Assembly: GCF_001022965.1 (NCBI RefSeq) | Contig: NZ_LECZ01000025.1 | Location: forward strand, 186,001-250,000 | Reading direction: 5' to 3' | DNA length: 64,000 nt | From: Enterobacter genomosp. O | Lineage (GTDB): Bacteria > Pseudomonadota > Gammaproteobacteria > Enterobacterales > Enterobacteriaceae | In this document: positions 21,600 to 30,628 of the stretch, piece by piece | How positions within the stretch are numbered: the first letter of the stretch is position 1 | Layout: each line of letters starts with the position of its first letter | Notes under the pieces: model-generated | What the model was told of the DNA's origin: nothing | Databases searched by the model: none | Seen by the model: only the letters and a program-made list of their open reading frames with translations | Translations under genes and position numbers: made by a program

Positions 21600-22219
21600 T
21601 ATTTTTCAGGTAAGGTCGTCAGGCTGAGAAGTCGCCCTTTTTCCACCACAATATATTGACCTTTTTTCAGATCTGAGAGGATTTTAATAATGGTACTGCG
21701 CGCCAGGTTAGTGTATTCCTGAATGTAATCATAAATATTAATATCTCGCTGATGCTGTACAATCAGTTCGTTAATTTCAATCAGGAATTCACGTACTACG
21801 GAATAGGCACTACGGGCAACTAAAACGTCATCACGCTTGCTGAGCATACAGATATACCATGCCAGCACTTTGGTTAAATCTGGCCACAGACCGTGCTGGG
21901 TCATTAAACGGTGGAATTCTTCTTTATTTATTGAGCGGACAACCGCATTGCTGCGAACCACGCCGTGCATATGTGTAGAGTTATAAAACATGGCGGAGAG
22001 ACCAAAAATACACTGCCCCTGCAGGGTGAAAATACATAAATCATCAGAGGAACGACGAAATTCAACTTCGCCACTGACAATGATATGAATATCATCTGAT
22101 TTTTCCGTTGATATTCTTTGCCATTTTCTTAATGTTTTCTCCTCATATCCTGAGGTTGCTTCAATAATGGCTGCCATTTCATTGTGGGGGCGCGTGCTTT
22201 TACCAAAAATAGTTAACAT
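21596..22219 (-). CDS. Crp-like winged-helix regulator (IprA/YaiV-type)
   Basis: A 207-residue protein with a cyclic-nucleotide-binding-like beta-roll (about 35-110) and a C-terminal winged helix (about 140-203, TNLARSTIIKILSDL). The architecture is like Crp/Fnr but shorter. It resembles the IprA/YaiV group of enterobacterial regulators; that assignment is from memory and moderate. No Fnr-type cysteine cluster is seen. The gene is AT-richer than its neighbours and its stop codon overlaps that of gspB in convergent orientation. As the only regulator at this locus it is a candidate controller of gsp/chitinase expression (inference). Confidence 0.7.
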   Translation of the reverse strand: MLTIFGKSTRPHNEMAAIIEATSGYEEKTLRKWQRISTEKSDDIHIIVSGEVEFRRSSDDLCIFTLQGQCIFGLSAMFYNSTHMHGVVRSNAVVRSINKEEFHRLMTQHGLWPDLTKVLAWYICMLSKRDDVLVARSAYSVVREFLIEINELIVQHQRDINIYDYIQEYTNLARSTIIKILSDLKKGQYIVVEKGRLLSLTTLPEKY

Positions 22220-22480
22220 TGTTATACCTAATTAAGATGTTTAAAGGAGAAAGCTTTCGGCAAATATTGATGTTGCCGTAAAGTTAATTTTGTATTCTTT
22301 TAAAATTAAAAAAACCAAATCAGCGCTGGTTTTTTAAATTGATTCATGTCGTGAATCGATGAATCCATCTTAATTGAGGGCGATTTTAAATCAATTAACT
22401 TAAAATGAATTGAGAATGTACTTAAGATTAATCTGAAGCGCATGAATAGCTAATCTTTCGTTTCGGGGCATTCCGAAGAA
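22220..22480. other. AT-rich spacer between the regulator and amiD
   Basis: A 261-base non-coding stretch that is strikingly A/T-rich. It contains repeated TTAA/TTTTAAA runs and an imperfect inverted repeat around the word GATTCATG...GAATC (about 22338-22361). It would carry the promoter of the Crp-like regulator and marks the right edge of the inserted gsp/chitinase region. The composition suggests H-NS binding and horizontal origin; no insertion sequence or attachment site is visible. Confidence 0.5.
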
Positions 22481-23311
22481 TTACCCCTGCCCGTATTTCT
22501 CTAAAAGTGCTTCTGCGATGGCCATTGTTTCTACATCAGCGACGCCGTTCCACAGCTGCGGCCTGAAGTGCATCTGGAATGCCATAATGATGCGCTTCTG
22601 CTGGGCGGGCGTGCTATTGTCGGGCACCTCGTAACCATACCGCGCGAGTAAATCCAGCAGCGCTGCGGTGTCCACCGCCTGATAGGGCAGTCGTCCGTTA
22701 ATATAGAACGCGACGCGTCCGGCGTCGGGCCAGGCGCCAATCCCCTGCTGCGCCAGCTCGCGCCAGGGGAACAGCGGGCCGGGATCGTCTTTGCGCTGCG
22801 GCGCGATGTCCGCATGGGCCACCACGTTCTCAGGTTTGATGTTGTAGCGGGCGATAATATCTTTGGCGAGCGGCACCAGCGCCGCAATTTGCGCAGGTGC
22901 GAACGGCGTAAAATGCTTCACCCCGGCCGTTTTCTGCCAGCCACGGTTCTCCAGCTCAATGCCCACCGACGTATCGTTAATCCGGTTGGTGCCGCGCCAG
23001 AAGCTGATCCCCGCATGCCAGGCCAGTTCGCTTTCAGGCACCAGCTGCCAGATGCGCGGCTTCCCGTCCGGTGCGGGAGGGCTGGCAGGGATCAAATAGT
23101 GAGAGCTGACGTTTTTATCCGTCAGCGTGGCCAGCGAGCTGTCAAAATCATCCGCGGTGTAGTGGATAACCAGCACCTTGATGCGCGGGTAAGCCGCCTG
23201 CGCCTGATGGCGCGTGTCCAGCTCGTAGGCACCTTTATCGATAATACCTTTTTCCGTGACGCATCCTGCCAGCAGCAGCGCCAGCAGGAGCGTGGCAAAC
23301 GCACGCCTCAT
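22481..23311 (-). CDS. amiD: Outer-membrane lipoprotein N-acetylmuramoyl-L-alanine amidase AmiD
   Basis: A 276-residue zinc amidase that cuts the lactyl-peptide bond of murein and anhydro-murein fragments. The lipobox LLAGC puts the lipidated residue at C17. Zinc ligands are H50 (LVIHYT), H166 (VAHADIA) and D176 (QRKDDPG), with E119 (GIEL) as the catalytic acid. A C-terminal helical peptidoglycan-binding-like domain follows (about 200-270). It overlaps ybjQ by four bases, as an operon ybjQ-amiD. It is the first core gene right of the T2SS insertion. Confidence 0.95.
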   Translation of the reverse strand: MRRAFATLLLALLLAGCVTEKGIIDKGAYELDTRHQAQAAYPRIKVLVIHYTADDFDSSLATLTDKNVSSHYLIPASPPAPDGKPRIWQLVPESELAWHAGISFWRGTNRINDTSVGIELENRGWQKTAGVKHFTPFAPAQIAALVPLAKDIIARYNIKPENVVAHADIAPQRKDDPGPLFPWRELAQQGIGAWPDAGRVAFYINGRLPYQAVDTAALLDLLARYGYEVPDNSTPAQQKRIIMAFQMHFRPQLWNGVADVETMAIAEALLEKYGQG

Positions 23312-23631
23312 CGGAGGGTTTTCACCGCCGTACCGCTTACGCTCACCATCAGCATGCTGGCATCTTTCCCGACCGTTTCGTAGTCGATATCGATCCCCAC
23401 GACCGCATCCGCGCCGAGGGCTTCCGCCTGCTCGCCGAGCTCTTTGAAGGCAATCTCGCGCGCTTTGCGCAGCTCTTTTTCGTATGCGCCAGAGCGGCCG
23501 CCAACGATATCGCGGATACCGGCAAAAAAGTCACGGAAGATATTCGCGCCGAGGATCGCTTCACCGGTGACCACACCGCAATACTCGGTGATGGTCTGCC
23601 CTTCCAGGGTTGGCGTTGTTGAAAACTGCAT
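23308..23631 (-). CDS. ybjQ: YbjQ/UPF0145 family protein
   Basis: A 107-residue cytosolic protein of the UPF0145 (YbjQ) family, which forms pentamers. The conserved [14 protein letters not shown] and [13 protein letters not shown] stretches are present. The biochemical role is unknown; a heavy-metal-binding label is sometimes used without strong proof. It lies upstream of and overlaps amiD, and is divergent from ybjP across 97 bases. Confidence 0.93.
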   Translation of the reverse strand: MQFSTTPTLEGQTITEYCGVVTGEAILGANIFRDFFAGIRDIVGGRSGAYEKELRKAREIAFKELGEQAEALGADAVVGIDIDYETVGKDASMLMVSVSGTAVKTLR

Positions 23632-23728
23632 GGTTTCTCTCCTTCTTTAGCGTTCAATGCCTTAGGCACAGCATTATCGGTTCGTTACGCTATGATTGAA
23701 AGGATAGTTAATAAATAAGGAAATCAAC

Positions 23729-24247
23729 ATGCGCTATTCTGCTTTAACACTTTTGGTGCCCTGCGCGCTGGTGCTCAGCGCCTGTACCACCACGGTCACG
23801 CCAGCCTTTAAGGATATTGGTACCCGTAGCGGCCCCTGCATTGAGGGCGGCCCGGACGCCGTGGCGCAGCAGTTCTATGATTACCGCATTCAGCACCGCA
23901 GCAACGATCTCACCGGCCTGCGCCCCTATCTGAGCGACGGCCTGGCAAAACTGCTTAACGACGCCACCCGCGATCCGCAGCACAACGCGCTGCTGAAATC
24001 CGACCCGTTCTCCAGCCGTACCACGCTGCCAGACAGCGCGGAAGTGGCCAGCGCGTCAACCATCCCGAACACGGACGCCCGCAATATTCCGCTGCGCGTG
24101 AAGCTGACGCAGGGTACCCAAACCTGGCAGGATGAAGTGCTGATGATCCGCGAAGGTCAATGCTGGGCGGTGGACGACGTACGCTACGTTGGCGGCAGCG
24201 TTCACGCCCCGGCAGGCACGCTTCGCCAGTCGATTGAGAATCGCTAA
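23729..24247 (+). CDS. ybjP: Putative lipoprotein YbjP
   Basis: A 172-residue lipoprotein: the signal peptide ends in a lipobox LVLSAC with C19 as the acylated residue. The mature part is soluble and periplasmic-facing, without a recognised catalytic motif; it has an NTF2-like/DUF3828-type look (inference). An SD-like AAGGAAA lies just upstream of the ATG. The gene is followed by a hairpin and the art operon, as in E. coli. Confidence 0.9.
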   Translation: MRYSALTLLVPCALVLSACTTTVTPAFKDIGTRSGPCIEGGPDAVAQQFYDYRIQHRSNDLTGLRPYLSDGLAKLLNDATRDPQHNALLKSDPFSSRTTLPDSAEVASASTIPNTDARNIPLRVKLTQGTQTWQDEVLMIREGQCWAVDDVRYVGGSVHAPAGTLRQSIENR

Positions 24248-24283
24248 AACCGCCGATACCACGCGGTTACCCCCGTAAAATGT

Positions 24284-24306
24284 GCGGCATTTCTTGCGGA
24301 ATGCCG
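24284..24306 (+). terminator. Possible terminator after ybjP
   Basis: A perfect 9-bp stem CGGCATTTC / GAAATGCCG with a five-base loop lies 37 bases past the ybjP stop and is followed by ACATTTAT. The T-rich tail is short, so termination may be weak. Confidence 0.4.
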
Positions 24307-24394
24307 ACATTTATACTTGCCGACCTTTCCGTTCGCTATTTTGTGCTATGTTTAAGTAGAAACACGGGTTATATTTAACTTTTAACGCAGAAAT

Positions 24395-24412
24395 ATTGCA
24401 TAACTATTCTGT
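24395..24412. promoter_or_regulatory. Candidate ArgR box upstream of artP
   Basis: The 18 bases ATTGCATAACTATTCTGT resemble the E. coli ARG-box consensus, in which half-sites TGAAT and ATTCA flank four A/T bases. They lie about 60 bases before the artP ATG. In E. coli both artPIQM and artJ are repressed by ArgR with arginine, so the match is expected. Confidence 0.55.
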
Positions 24413-24473
24413 CAACGGTACTATCTGCGGCCTCAATTGCTATAGATTGCCTGGATGAGTAAAGACTGCCCCG

Positions 24474-25202
24474 ATGAGTATTAAACTAAACGGCATTAAC
24501 TGCTTCTACGGCGCACACCAGGCGCTGTTTGACATCACGCTGAACTGCCCGGAAGGCGAAACGCTGGTTTTGCTTGGCCCAAGCGGTGCAGGCAAAAGCT
24601 CCCTTCTGCGTGTCCTTAATCTGCTTGAAATGCCCCGTTCAGGTACGCTGGCGATTGCCGGTAACCACTTTGATTTTGCGAAAGCGCCGTCTGATAAAGC
24701 GATTCGCGAACTGCGTCAAAACGTCGGCATGGTCTTCCAGCAATACAATCTCTGGCCGCATCTGACCGTACTGCAAAACCTGATTGAAGCCCCGTGCCGC
24801 GTGCTGGGGTTAAGCAAGGATCAGGCGATAGCGCGTGCTGAAAAGCTGCTGGAGCGTCTGCGCCTGAAGCCCTACAGCGACCGCTATCCGCTGCACCTTT
24901 CCGGCGGTCAGCAGCAGCGTGTGGCGATTGCCCGCGCGCTGATGATGGAGCCCGCGGTACTGCTGTTTGATGAGCCGACGGCCGCGCTGGATCCGGAAAT
25001 CACCGCCCAGATCGTCAGTATCATTCGCGAGCTGGCGGAAACCAATATTACGCAGGTTATCGTCACCCACGAGGTGGAAGTGGCGCGTAAAACCGCCAGC
25101 CGTGTGGTGTACATGGAAAACGGGTATATCGTTGAGCAAGGTGATGCGGGCTGCTTCGCTAACCCGCAAACCGATGCCTTCAAAAACTATTTATCTCATT
25201 GA
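24474..25202 (+). CDS. artP: Arginine ABC transporter ATP-binding protein ArtP
   Basis: The 242-residue ATPase subunit of the arginine importer. Walker A is GPSGAGKSS (35-43), the ABC signature LSGGQ is at 142-146 and Walker B LLFDEP at 163-168. The length and sequence closely match E. coli ArtP. It is the first gene of artP-artI-artQ-artM and energises uptake from the periplasmic binding proteins ArtI and ArtJ. Confidence 0.97.
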   Translation: MSIKLNGINCFYGAHQALFDITLNCPEGETLVLLGPSGAGKSSLLRVLNLLEMPRSGTLAIAGNHFDFAKAPSDKAIRELRQNVGMVFQQYNLWPHLTVLQNLIEAPCRVLGLSKDQAIARAEKLLERLRLKPYSDRYPLHLSGGQQQRVAIARALMMEPAVLLFDEPTAALDPEITAQIVSIIRELAETNITQVIVTHEVEVARKTASRVVYMENGYIVEQGDAGCFANPQTDAFKNYLSH

Positions 25203-25221
25203 TTGTGTCAGGGGAAATATA

Positions 25222-25953
25222 ATGAAAAAAGTATTACTTGCCGTGCTGCTTGCTGGCGTTACCCTTTCCGCTACCGCAGCCCAGACCATTCGTTTCGCCA
25301 CGGAAGCGTCTTATCCTCCGTTTGAGTCTATTGATGCGAACAACAAAATTGTGGGCTTCGACGTGGACCTGGCTAACGCCCTGTGTAAAGAGATCGACGC
25401 GACCTGCACCTTCAGCAACCAGGCGTTCGACAGCCTCATCCCAAGCCTGAAGTTCCGCCGCATCGACGCCGTGATGGCCGGTATGGACATCACCCCTGAG
25501 CGTGAAAAGCAGGTGCTGTTTACGACCCCTTACTACGACAACTCCGCTCTGTTCATTGGTCAGAAAGGTAAATTCACCTCTGTCGATCAGCTGAAAGGCA
25601 AAAAAGTCGGCGTGCAGAACGGTACCACGCACCAGAAATTCATCATGGATAAGCATCCGGAAATCACCACCGTTCCGTATGACAGCTACCAGAACGCGAA
25701 GCTGGATCTGCAAAATGGCCGTATCGATGGCGTATTTGGTGATACCGCTGTCGTGACCGAGTGGCTGAAAGCGAACGACAAGCTGGCGCCAGTGGGCGAC
25801 AAAGTGACCGATAAGGATTACTTCGGTACCGGTCTGGGGATTGCCGTTCGTCAAGGCAACACTGAGCTGCAGCAGAAATTCAACGCTGCGCTGGAAAAAG
25901 TGAAGAAAGACGGCACCTACGAAACCATCTACAAAAAATGGTTCCAGAAGTAA
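25222..25953 (+). CDS. artI: Periplasmic binding protein ArtI of the Art system
   Basis: A 243-residue secreted protein. The ATG at 25222, with an AGGGG site, starts a typical signal peptide (about 1-19). The mature part is an SBP type-3 fold (ATEASYPPFESID). It is paralogous to ArtJ encoded downstream; regions such as GTTHQKF, DSYQNA and NGRIDGVFGDTAVV are nearly identical. In E. coli, ArtJ binds arginine while the ArtI ligand is less clear. It lies 19 bases after artP. Confidence 0.96.
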   Translation: MKKVLLAVLLAGVTLSATAAQTIRFATEASYPPFESIDANNKIVGFDVDLANALCKEIDATCTFSNQAFDSLIPSLKFRRIDAVMAGMDITPEREKQVLFTTPYYDNSALFIGQKGKFTSVDQLKGKKVGVQNGTTHQKFIMDKHPEITTVPYDSYQNAKLDLQNGRIDGVFGDTAVVTEWLKANDKLAPVGDKVTDKDYFGTGLGIAVRQGNTELQQKFNAALEKVKKDGTYETIYKKWFQK

Positions 25954-25959
25954 TTCCTG

Positions 25960-26676
25960 ATGAATGAAATTTTTCCTTTAGCAAGCGCCGCCGGGATGAC
26001 CGTCGGCCTTGCCGTTTGCGCACTGATTATCGGCCTCGTGCTGGCGATGTTCTTTGCGGTGTGGGAATCAGCAAAATGGTTCCCCGTCGCCTGGGCAGGC
26101 TCCGCGCTGGTCACCGTGCTGCGTGGGCTACCGGAAATTCTGGTGGTCCTGTTTATCTATTTCGGCTCCTCGCAGCTGCTGCTCACGCTGTCGGACGGCT
26201 TCACTCTCAATCTCGGTTTTGCGCAGATCCCGGTGCAGATGCAGATTGAAAACTTCGACGTCAGTCCGTTCCTGTGCGGCGTGATTGCCCTCTCCCTACT
26301 CTATTCCGCATATGCGTCGCAAACCCTGCGCGGTGCGCTGAAGGCCGTGCCGCAGGGACAGTGGGAGTCGGGTCAGGCGTTAGGTTTGTCGAAATCAGCG
26401 ATTTTCTTCCGTCTGGTGATGCCGCAGATGTGGCGCCATGCCCTGCCGGGCCTCGGTAACCAGTGGCTGGTGCTGCTGAAAGATACCGCGCTGGTGAGCC
26501 TGATAAGCGTTAACGATTTGATGCTGCAAACCAAAAGCATCGCCACCCGTACTCAGGAACCCTTTACCTGGTACATTGTGGCGGCGGCTATCTACCTGGT
26601 GATCACGTTGCTCAGTCAGTACATCCTCAAGCGTATTGACCTGCGTGCGACGCGCTTTGAACGGAGACCAGGCTGA
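25960..26676 (+). CDS. artQ: Arginine ABC transporter permease ArtQ
   Basis: A 238-residue inner-membrane permease with about five membrane helices. The EAA-type loop that contacts ArtP is seen around 128-150 ([19 protein letters not shown]). It forms a heterodimer with ArtM. It begins seven bases after artI and its TGA shares a base with the artM ATG. Confidence 0.96.
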   Translation: MNEIFPLASAAGMTVGLAVCALIIGLVLAMFFAVWESAKWFPVAWAGSALVTVLRGLPEILVVLFIYFGSSQLLLTLSDGFTLNLGFAQIPVQMQIENFDVSPFLCGVIALSLLYSAYASQTLRGALKAVPQGQWESGQALGLSKSAIFFRLVMPQMWRHALPGLGNQWLVLLKDTALVSLISVNDLMLQTKSIATRTQEPFTWYIVAAAIYLVITLLSQYILKRIDLRATRFERRPG

Positions 26677-27344
26677 TGCTTGAATATTTTCCCGAGCTGA
26701 TGAAAGGGCTGCACACCAGCCTGACGCTGACCGTGGCGTCCATTATCGTGGCCCTGATCCTTGCGCTGATTTTCACCATCATCCTGACGCTGAAAACGCC
26801 AGTTCTGGTGTGGATTGTGCGCGCTTACATCACCCTGTTTACCGGTACGCCGCTGCTGGTGCAGATCTTCCTGATTTACTACGGCCCGGGCCAGTTCCCG
26901 TCGCTGCAGGAGTATCCGGTTATCTGGCATCTGCTCTCTGAGCCGTGGCTGTGTGCCCTGATTGCGCTTTCGCTGAACAGTGCGGCCTATACCACCCAGC
27001 TGTTCTACGGGGCGATCCGCGCCATCCCTGAAGGACAGTGGCAGTCCTGCGGGGCGCTGGGCATGAGCAAGAAAGACACGCTGGCAATCCTGCTTCCGTA
27101 CGCCTTTAAGCGCGCCCTCTCCTCCTACTCCAACGAAGTGGTGCTGGTGTTCAAGAGTACGTCTCTGGCCTACACCATCACCCTGATGGAAGTGATGGGG
27201 CACGGACAGCTGCTGTATGGACGCACCTATGACGTGATGGTGTTCGGCGCGGCGGGCGTGGTCTACCTGGTGGTTAACGGTCTGTTGACGCTGATGATGC
27301 GCCTGATCGAGCGTAAAGCGCTGGCGTTTGAGCGCAGAAATTAA
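26676..27344 (+). CDS. artM: Arginine ABC transporter permease ArtM
   Basis: The 222-residue second permease of the Art importer, with the EAA-type loop at about 115-135 (IRAIPEGQWQSCGALGMSK). It ends the artPIQM operon and is followed by a strong terminator; artJ has its own promoter. Confidence 0.96.
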   Translation: MLEYFPELMKGLHTSLTLTVASIIVALILALIFTIILTLKTPVLVWIVRAYITLFTGTPLLVQIFLIYYGPGQFPSLQEYPVIWHLLSEPWLCALIALSLNSAAYTTQLFYGAIRAIPEGQWQSCGALGMSKKDTLAILLPYAFKRALSSYSNEVVLVFKSTSLAYTITLMEVMGHGQLLYGRTYDVMVFGAAGVVYLVVNGLLTLMMRLIERKALAFERRN

Positions 27345-27375
27345 CCAGGAAAATGCATAAATCTGTATATCAAAG

Positions 27376-27408
27376 GCGGGTAACCTGATGGGTTATCCGC
27401 TTTTTTTT
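27376..27408 (+). terminator. Rho-independent terminator after artM
   Basis: A 10-bp stem GCGGGTAACC / GGTTATCCGC (one G-U pair) is followed immediately by eight T residues. It separates artPIQM from artJ. Confidence 0.9.
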
Positions 27409-27415
27409 GTGTTAG

Positions 27416-27454
27416 ACATAATATTTAATCATATTTATTGCATATAAATTCATT
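27416..27454. promoter_or_regulatory. Candidate tandem ArgR boxes upstream of artJ
   Basis: The 18-base ATTGCATATAAATTCATT (27437-27454) fits the ARG-box pattern well. A weaker box, ACATAATATTTAATCATA (27416-27433), precedes it with the standard three-base gap. They lie 70-110 bases before the artJ ATG, consistent with ArgR repression known for E. coli artJ. Confidence 0.6.
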
Positions 27455-27523
27455 AACTGGCATTGTACATCCATGCCGCAGACACGGCGCATAATGACAA
27501 GATAGACAGACGGGAGCATTACA

Positions 27524-28255
27524 ATGAAAAAGTTAGTTCTGGCCGCATTACTGGCAACGTTCGCCGCTGGCGCATCCGCTGCGGATAAAATCAATTTCGG
27601 CGTTTCCGCCACCTATCCGCCGTTTGAATCGCTGGATGCCAGCAACCAGATCGTCGGTTTCGATATCGATCTGGCGAAAGCACTGTGCAAACAAATGCAG
27701 GCCGACTGCACCTTTACCAACCATGCCTTCGACAGCCTGATCCCGTCGCTGAAATTCAAAAAATACGATGCGGTGATCTCCGGGATGGACATCACGCCTG
27801 AGCGCAGCAAGCAGGTTGCGTTCACCGACCCGTACTACGCCAACTCGGCGGTGGTGATTGCGAAGAAAGGGGCTTACAAGTCCTTTGACGAGCTGAAAGG
27901 CAAACGCATCGGGATGGAAAACGGCACCACGCACCAGAAATACCTGCAGGACAAACATCCTGAAGTGAAGACCGTGGCCTATGACAGCTACCAGAACGCG
28001 ATTATCGACCTCAAAAATGGCCGTATCGATGGCGTGTTCGGCGACACCGCCGTGGTGAACGAATGGTTGAAGACCAACCCGCAGCTGGGCACCGCCACGG
28101 AAAAAGTGACCGATCCGCAGTACTTCGGCACGGGTCTGGGTATCGCGGTACGTCCGGATAACAAAGCTCTGCTGGAAAAACTGAACGGCGCGCTGAAGGC
28201 GATTAAAACTGACGGTACGTACCAGAAAATCAGCGAGCAGTGGTTCCCGCAGTAA
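27524..28255 (+). CDS. artJ: Arginine-binding periplasmic protein ArtJ
   Basis: A 243-residue secreted SBP with a signal peptide (about 1-19, ending ASAA) and an amino-acid-binding fold (SATYPPFESLDASNQIVGFD). It delivers L-arginine to ArtQMP. It is a paralogue of ArtI and has its own ArgR-type promoter region. A REP pair follows the stop. Confidence 0.97.
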   Translation: MKKLVLAALLATFAAGASAADKINFGVSATYPPFESLDASNQIVGFDIDLAKALCKQMQADCTFTNHAFDSLIPSLKFKKYDAVISGMDITPERSKQVAFTDPYYANSAVVIAKKGAYKSFDELKGKRIGMENGTTHQKYLQDKHPEVKTVAYDSYQNAIIDLKNGRIDGVFGDTAVVNEWLKTNPQLGTATEKVTDPQYFGTGLGIAVRPDNKALLEKLNGALKAIKTDGTYQKISEQWFPQ

Positions 28256-28263
28256 CTTTTTTT

Positions 28264-28337
28264 GCCGGGTGACGGCTGCGCCTTACCCGGCCTACGGGGG
28301 GAGTTGTAGGCCGGGTAAGCGCAGCGCCACCCGGCAC
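28264..28337. repeat. REP pair (BIME) between artJ and the sensor kinase
   Basis: Two REP/PU units in opposite orientation: GCCGGGTGACGGCTGCGCC... and ...GTAAGCGCAGCGCCACCCGGC, around a GGGGGGAG centre. Together they form a long hairpin between the convergent ends of artJ and the kinase gene and may stabilise mRNA or terminate transcription. Confidence 0.85.
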
Positions 28338-28341
28338 TCCC

Positions 28342-29808
28342 TCACAACGGCACAAAGAACCTGAACCGCGCCCCGCTCACCGACTCCATCAGCCTGATCC
28401 CGCCCCCGTGCAGCTCCAGCATCCTTTTCACAATCAGCAGCCCTAACCCGCCGCGATTCTCCCGCGAAGCCTGAGTCGTCAACGCCGACGGCCGCTGGAA
28501 CAGATCGTCTCGCAGCGCGGCATCCACGCCCGTTCCGCTGTCCGCCACTTCGACCTGAAGCTGTTGATTCTCCTGCCAGACCGCCAGGCGAATTTCCCCG
28601 CCGGTCGGCGTATGGCGCATCGCGTTATCCAGCAGATTAGTCACCACGCGCTCGATCATTGATACATCGGCAAACACCTGCGGCAGCGGTCCCGGCACGT
28701 CAATATGCAGATTCACCTCGCGCGTGCGGGCGGTGAGCTCAAACTTCTGCGCCACGTCGGAAATCAGCTCCCCCATCGCGAACCGCTCGCGCTGCGGCTT
28801 AATACCGCCGTGCTCCAGGCGCGCCAGCTCAAACAGCTGCTGTGAAAGATGGCGTACCTTTTGCCCCTGTCGGAGCGCGGTAGCGAGATACTGCTGGTGC
28901 TCCTGCGGCGTCAGGGTCGCGGATTTTAGCGACAGGGTTTCCAGATAGCCCAGCAGCGAGGTGAGCGGCGTGCGCAGGTCGTGCGAAATGTTGGCGATAA
29001 ACTCCCGGCGCTGGCGATCGCTGTCGGCCAGCTGGTCCCACTGTTGGGTGATTTTGCGTGCCAGCTCGATAAAGCTGTTGCGCAGGAGCGCCACTTCATC
29101 CTTTGCCGTCGCATCCGGCATCTCTACGGCCAGCTGTCTGATTGCGCTCATGCTGTCCCGATCCAGCCCGCCGACTTCGACCGTGAGCTCTTTTACCGGG
29201 CGCGTGACCCAGTACCAGACCAGCAGACCCGCCAGCAGGCCAAACAGCGCGACCCACATCAGCGACCACAGCACCGTGCTCCACAGCGCCTTATGCCAGG
29301 CCATCTCCGCCAGCGCGTTCGACTCCTCGCCCTGCAAAATAATGTACAGATAGCCTTTTAGCTCGCCGTCCTGCCGCAGCGGCGTGGCGCTAAAGACTTT
29401 TTTATTCTGGCTGCGCGGGTCGTCGCCCAGGACCGGAATAGCGGTACCGCTCAGGAAGGTCTGAACCGGCGCCAGGTCGATTTTTTGCCGCTGAATGTGG
29501 CCCAGCGGTGCGGCATCGGCCAGGATATCGCCGTCCGGGGAGACGACGTACAGCTCAACGCTCGGATTAAAGGTCATCAGCCGGTCAAACAGCGGCTTGA
29601 GTGACGTTCGGTCGACTCTTCCCTGCGCGTCCAGAATTGGTTCGCGCTGGACTATCTGCTGCGCCAGCCCGCCCGACAGCCGCTGCACCATCGCGTTACC
29701 GTACTGCGTACTGGTATAGAGTTGTACCGCGCAGGCGACGGTGGCGCAGAGCATCATCAACAGGATGAACAGCAGCGTCAGCCGCTGGCTGAGACTAAAG
29801 CGGCGCAT
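28342..29808 (-). CDS. Two-component sensor histidine kinase, function unknown
   Basis: A 488-residue membrane sensor. The ATG at 29808 is preferred over a longer frame because it precedes a normal N-terminal helix and overlaps the regulator gene by 14 bases. Order: helix 1 (about 10-30), periplasmic sensor domain (about 31-172), helix 2 (about 175-200), HAMP (about 201-255), HisKA with H276 in ISHDLRTPL, and an HATPase_c domain with N, G1 and G2 boxes (NLLDNAMRHTP, DSGTGV, GGLGLLIVKRMLELHGG). It pairs with the response regulator upstream. The pair is absent from the E. coli artJ-rlmC interval. The periplasmic domain has no motif I recognise, so the signal is unknown. Confidence 0.9.
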   Translation of the reverse strand: MRRFSLSQRLTLLFILLMMLCATVACAVQLYTSTQYGNAMVQRLSGGLAQQIVQREPILDAQGRVDRTSLKPLFDRLMTFNPSVELYVVSPDGDILADAAPLGHIQRQKIDLAPVQTFLSGTAIPVLGDDPRSQNKKVFSATPLRQDGELKGYLYIILQGEESNALAEMAWHKALWSTVLWSLMWVALFGLLAGLLVWYWVTRPVKELTVEVGGLDRDSMSAIRQLAVEMPDATAKDEVALLRNSFIELARKITQQWDQLADSDRQRREFIANISHDLRTPLTSLLGYLETLSLKSATLTPQEHQQYLATALRQGQKVRHLSQQLFELARLEHGGIKPQRERFAMGELISDVAQKFELTARTREVNLHIDVPGPLPQVFADVSMIERVVTNLLDNAMRHTPTGGEIRLAVWQENQQLQVEVADSGTGVDAALRDDLFQRPSALTTQASRENRGGLGLLIVKRMLELHGGGIRLMESVSGARFRFFVPL

Positions 29809-30502
29809 CACGATTTGGCTCCGCAAATTTATAGCCCTTGCCCCAGACGGTGCGAATAATCTCCGGCTCGGCGGCGTCCTTCTCAATCTTGATGCGCAGG
29901 CGGTTGATGTGGGTGTTAACGGTATGCTCATAGCCTTCGTGCTGGTAGCCCCAGACCTGCTCCAGCAGCGCCAGGCGAGAAAATACCTCGCCAGGATGAC
30001 GGGCAAAGAAGTAGAGCAGCTCGAACTCACGCGGCGTGAGATCCACTACCTGGCCGTGAAGTAGCACGCTGCGCGCCAGCGGATCGATGGTCAGACCGTG
30101 AGCCTGAATTTGACCGTCGGTTTGCGCCTGTCCCATCGCCTGCTGGCGGCGGAACAGCGCTTTGATGCGCGCAATCAGCTCCTGCACCGAAAACGGTTTT
30201 GCCAGATAATCATCGGCACCGGTTTCAAGCCCGGTGATGCGGTCAGTTTCGCTGCTGCGGGCGCTGATTATGATCACCGGCAGGTAGCGCGTCATCTGAC
30301 GGATGCGGCGGCAAATCTCCAGCCCGTCAACGTTGGGCAGCATCAGGTCGAGGATCACCGCATCCCACGGCTGTTTTTCAAGACGCTGCAGGGCGTTGCC
30401 CCCGTCGGGCTCGTGGGTGATGGCGTAGCCTTCATCTTCTAAATTGAGTCGCAGAAGCGCCGCGATATCGTGGTCGTCTTCCACCAGCAGGATCTGCTTC
30501 AT
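29795..30502 (-). CDS. OmpR-family response regulator, function unknown
   Basis: A 235-residue regulator with a receiver domain (about 1-118; acidic pocket E8/D9/D10, phosphoacceptor D52 in ILDLMLPNVDG, conserved lysine in LAKPF) and an OmpR/PhoB winged helix (about 138-230, ending RTVWGKGYKF). It is the cognate partner of the overlapping kinase gene. Targets are unknown; nearby ABC, transport or porin genes are possible but not shown. The pair is bounded on both sides by REP elements. Confidence 0.9.
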   Translation of the reverse strand: MKQILLVEDDHDIAALLRLNLEDEGYAITHEPDGGNALQRLEKQPWDAVILDLMLPNVDGLEICRRIRQMTRYLPVIIISARSSETDRITGLETGADDYLAKPFSVQELIARIKALFRRQQAMGQAQTDGQIQAHGLTIDPLARSVLLHGQVVDLTPREFELLYFFARHPGEVFSRLALLEQVWGYQHEGYEHTVNTHINRLRIKIEKDAAEPEIIRTVWGKGYKFAEPNRDAPL

Positions 30503-30593
30503 GGGTAAGCCTTATTCATTTCTTATGACGTAAGCTTACCTGATTTCGCAGGGATGAAGAGTTCACATTTTGTTGAACATTGTGCGGGGTTCA

Positions 30594-30628
30594 TGCCGGG
30601 TGGCGGCTACGCCTTACCCGGCCTACGG
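30594..30628. repeat. REP element between the response regulator and rlmC
   Basis: A single REP/PU unit (TGCCGGGTGGCGGCTACGCC, then TTACCCGGCCTACGG) that ends inside the last codons of rlmC. With the pair at 28264-28337 it brackets the two-component system. Confidence 0.8.
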
